Source: Antedon mediterranea
Taxonomy: Eukaryota; Echinodermata; Crinoidea; Comatulida; Antedonidae
DNA length: 64,000 bases
Assembly (NCBI RefSeq): GCF_964355755.1
Contig: NC_092670.1
Location: 4,243,001-4,307,000, forward strand
Reading direction: 5' to 3'
Shown piece by piece: positions 63,923 through 64,000 of the stretch; the first letter of the stretch is position 1, and every line of letters begins with the position of its first letter. The notes beneath the pieces were generated by a model. It searched no databases. It saw nothing but the letters and a program-made list of their open reading frames with translations, and was not told the DNA's origin. Made by a program: the position numbers and the translations under genes.

Positions 63923-64000
63923 GTAAATAGTTTTTACTGATTATTATTGTCACATAACAATATATAGATATTGATTGCTTCGAGGTGAAATATAAGTTGA

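Overview
This window is animal nuclear DNA: AT-rich (roughly 30% GC by eye), with small exons bounded by GT-AG introns and many short transposons. Both protein-coding genes belong to families conserved across animals. The 5S rRNA-like stretch near 49.2 kb and the overall texture (PIF/Harbinger-, hAT- and pogo-type MITEs, a 5S-headed SINE, a polycystin-1 with WSC, PKD and REJ modules) suggest a marine invertebrate deuterostome, most likely an echinoderm. The species is my inference and is not proven.

Layout, all genes on the + strand: (1) 128-11220, 19 exons of a TUBGCP5 (gamma-tubulin complex component 5) gene whose 5' end lies outside the window. All 19 exons join in frame and end in a stop; about 902 residues are encoded. 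(2) 11221-15534, an intergenic stretch holding a poly(A) signal, MITEs and two minisatellites. (3) 15535-63922, 36 exons of a polycystin-1-like (PKD1 family) receptor, all joining in frame for about 2,615 residues and still open at the right edge. Order: signal peptide, WSC domain, about 15 PKD repeats, then a REJ region. GPS/GAIN, PLAT and the membrane segments must lie beyond the window.

Unusual points in the polycystin gene: the REJ region is split by a four-exon, frame-neutral cassette of about 180 residues, very acidic in its second half; LRRs, the C-type lectin domain and the LDL-A motif of vertebrate polycystin-1 are not seen; and intron 5 holds a candidate alternative first exon (a second signal peptide) that splices in frame to exon 6 and would give a WSC-less protein.

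The introns are loaded with mobile DNA. MITE-A (about 150 bp, near-palindromic, TWA target duplication, 11 copies), MITE-B (about 625 bp, two inverted copies 40 kb apart, TAA duplication), MITE-C (about 280 bp, 8 copies), MITE-D (about 165 bp, 2 copies), a hAT-like MITE (3 copies), a 5S rRNA-headed SINE, tRNA-headed SINEs, three dead LINE 3' ends, and several tandem arrays. In intron 28 a pogo-like element and a TTAA-flanked element are both inserted in one MITE-C copy. The two genes have no obvious functional link beyond ciliary/centrosomal biology.
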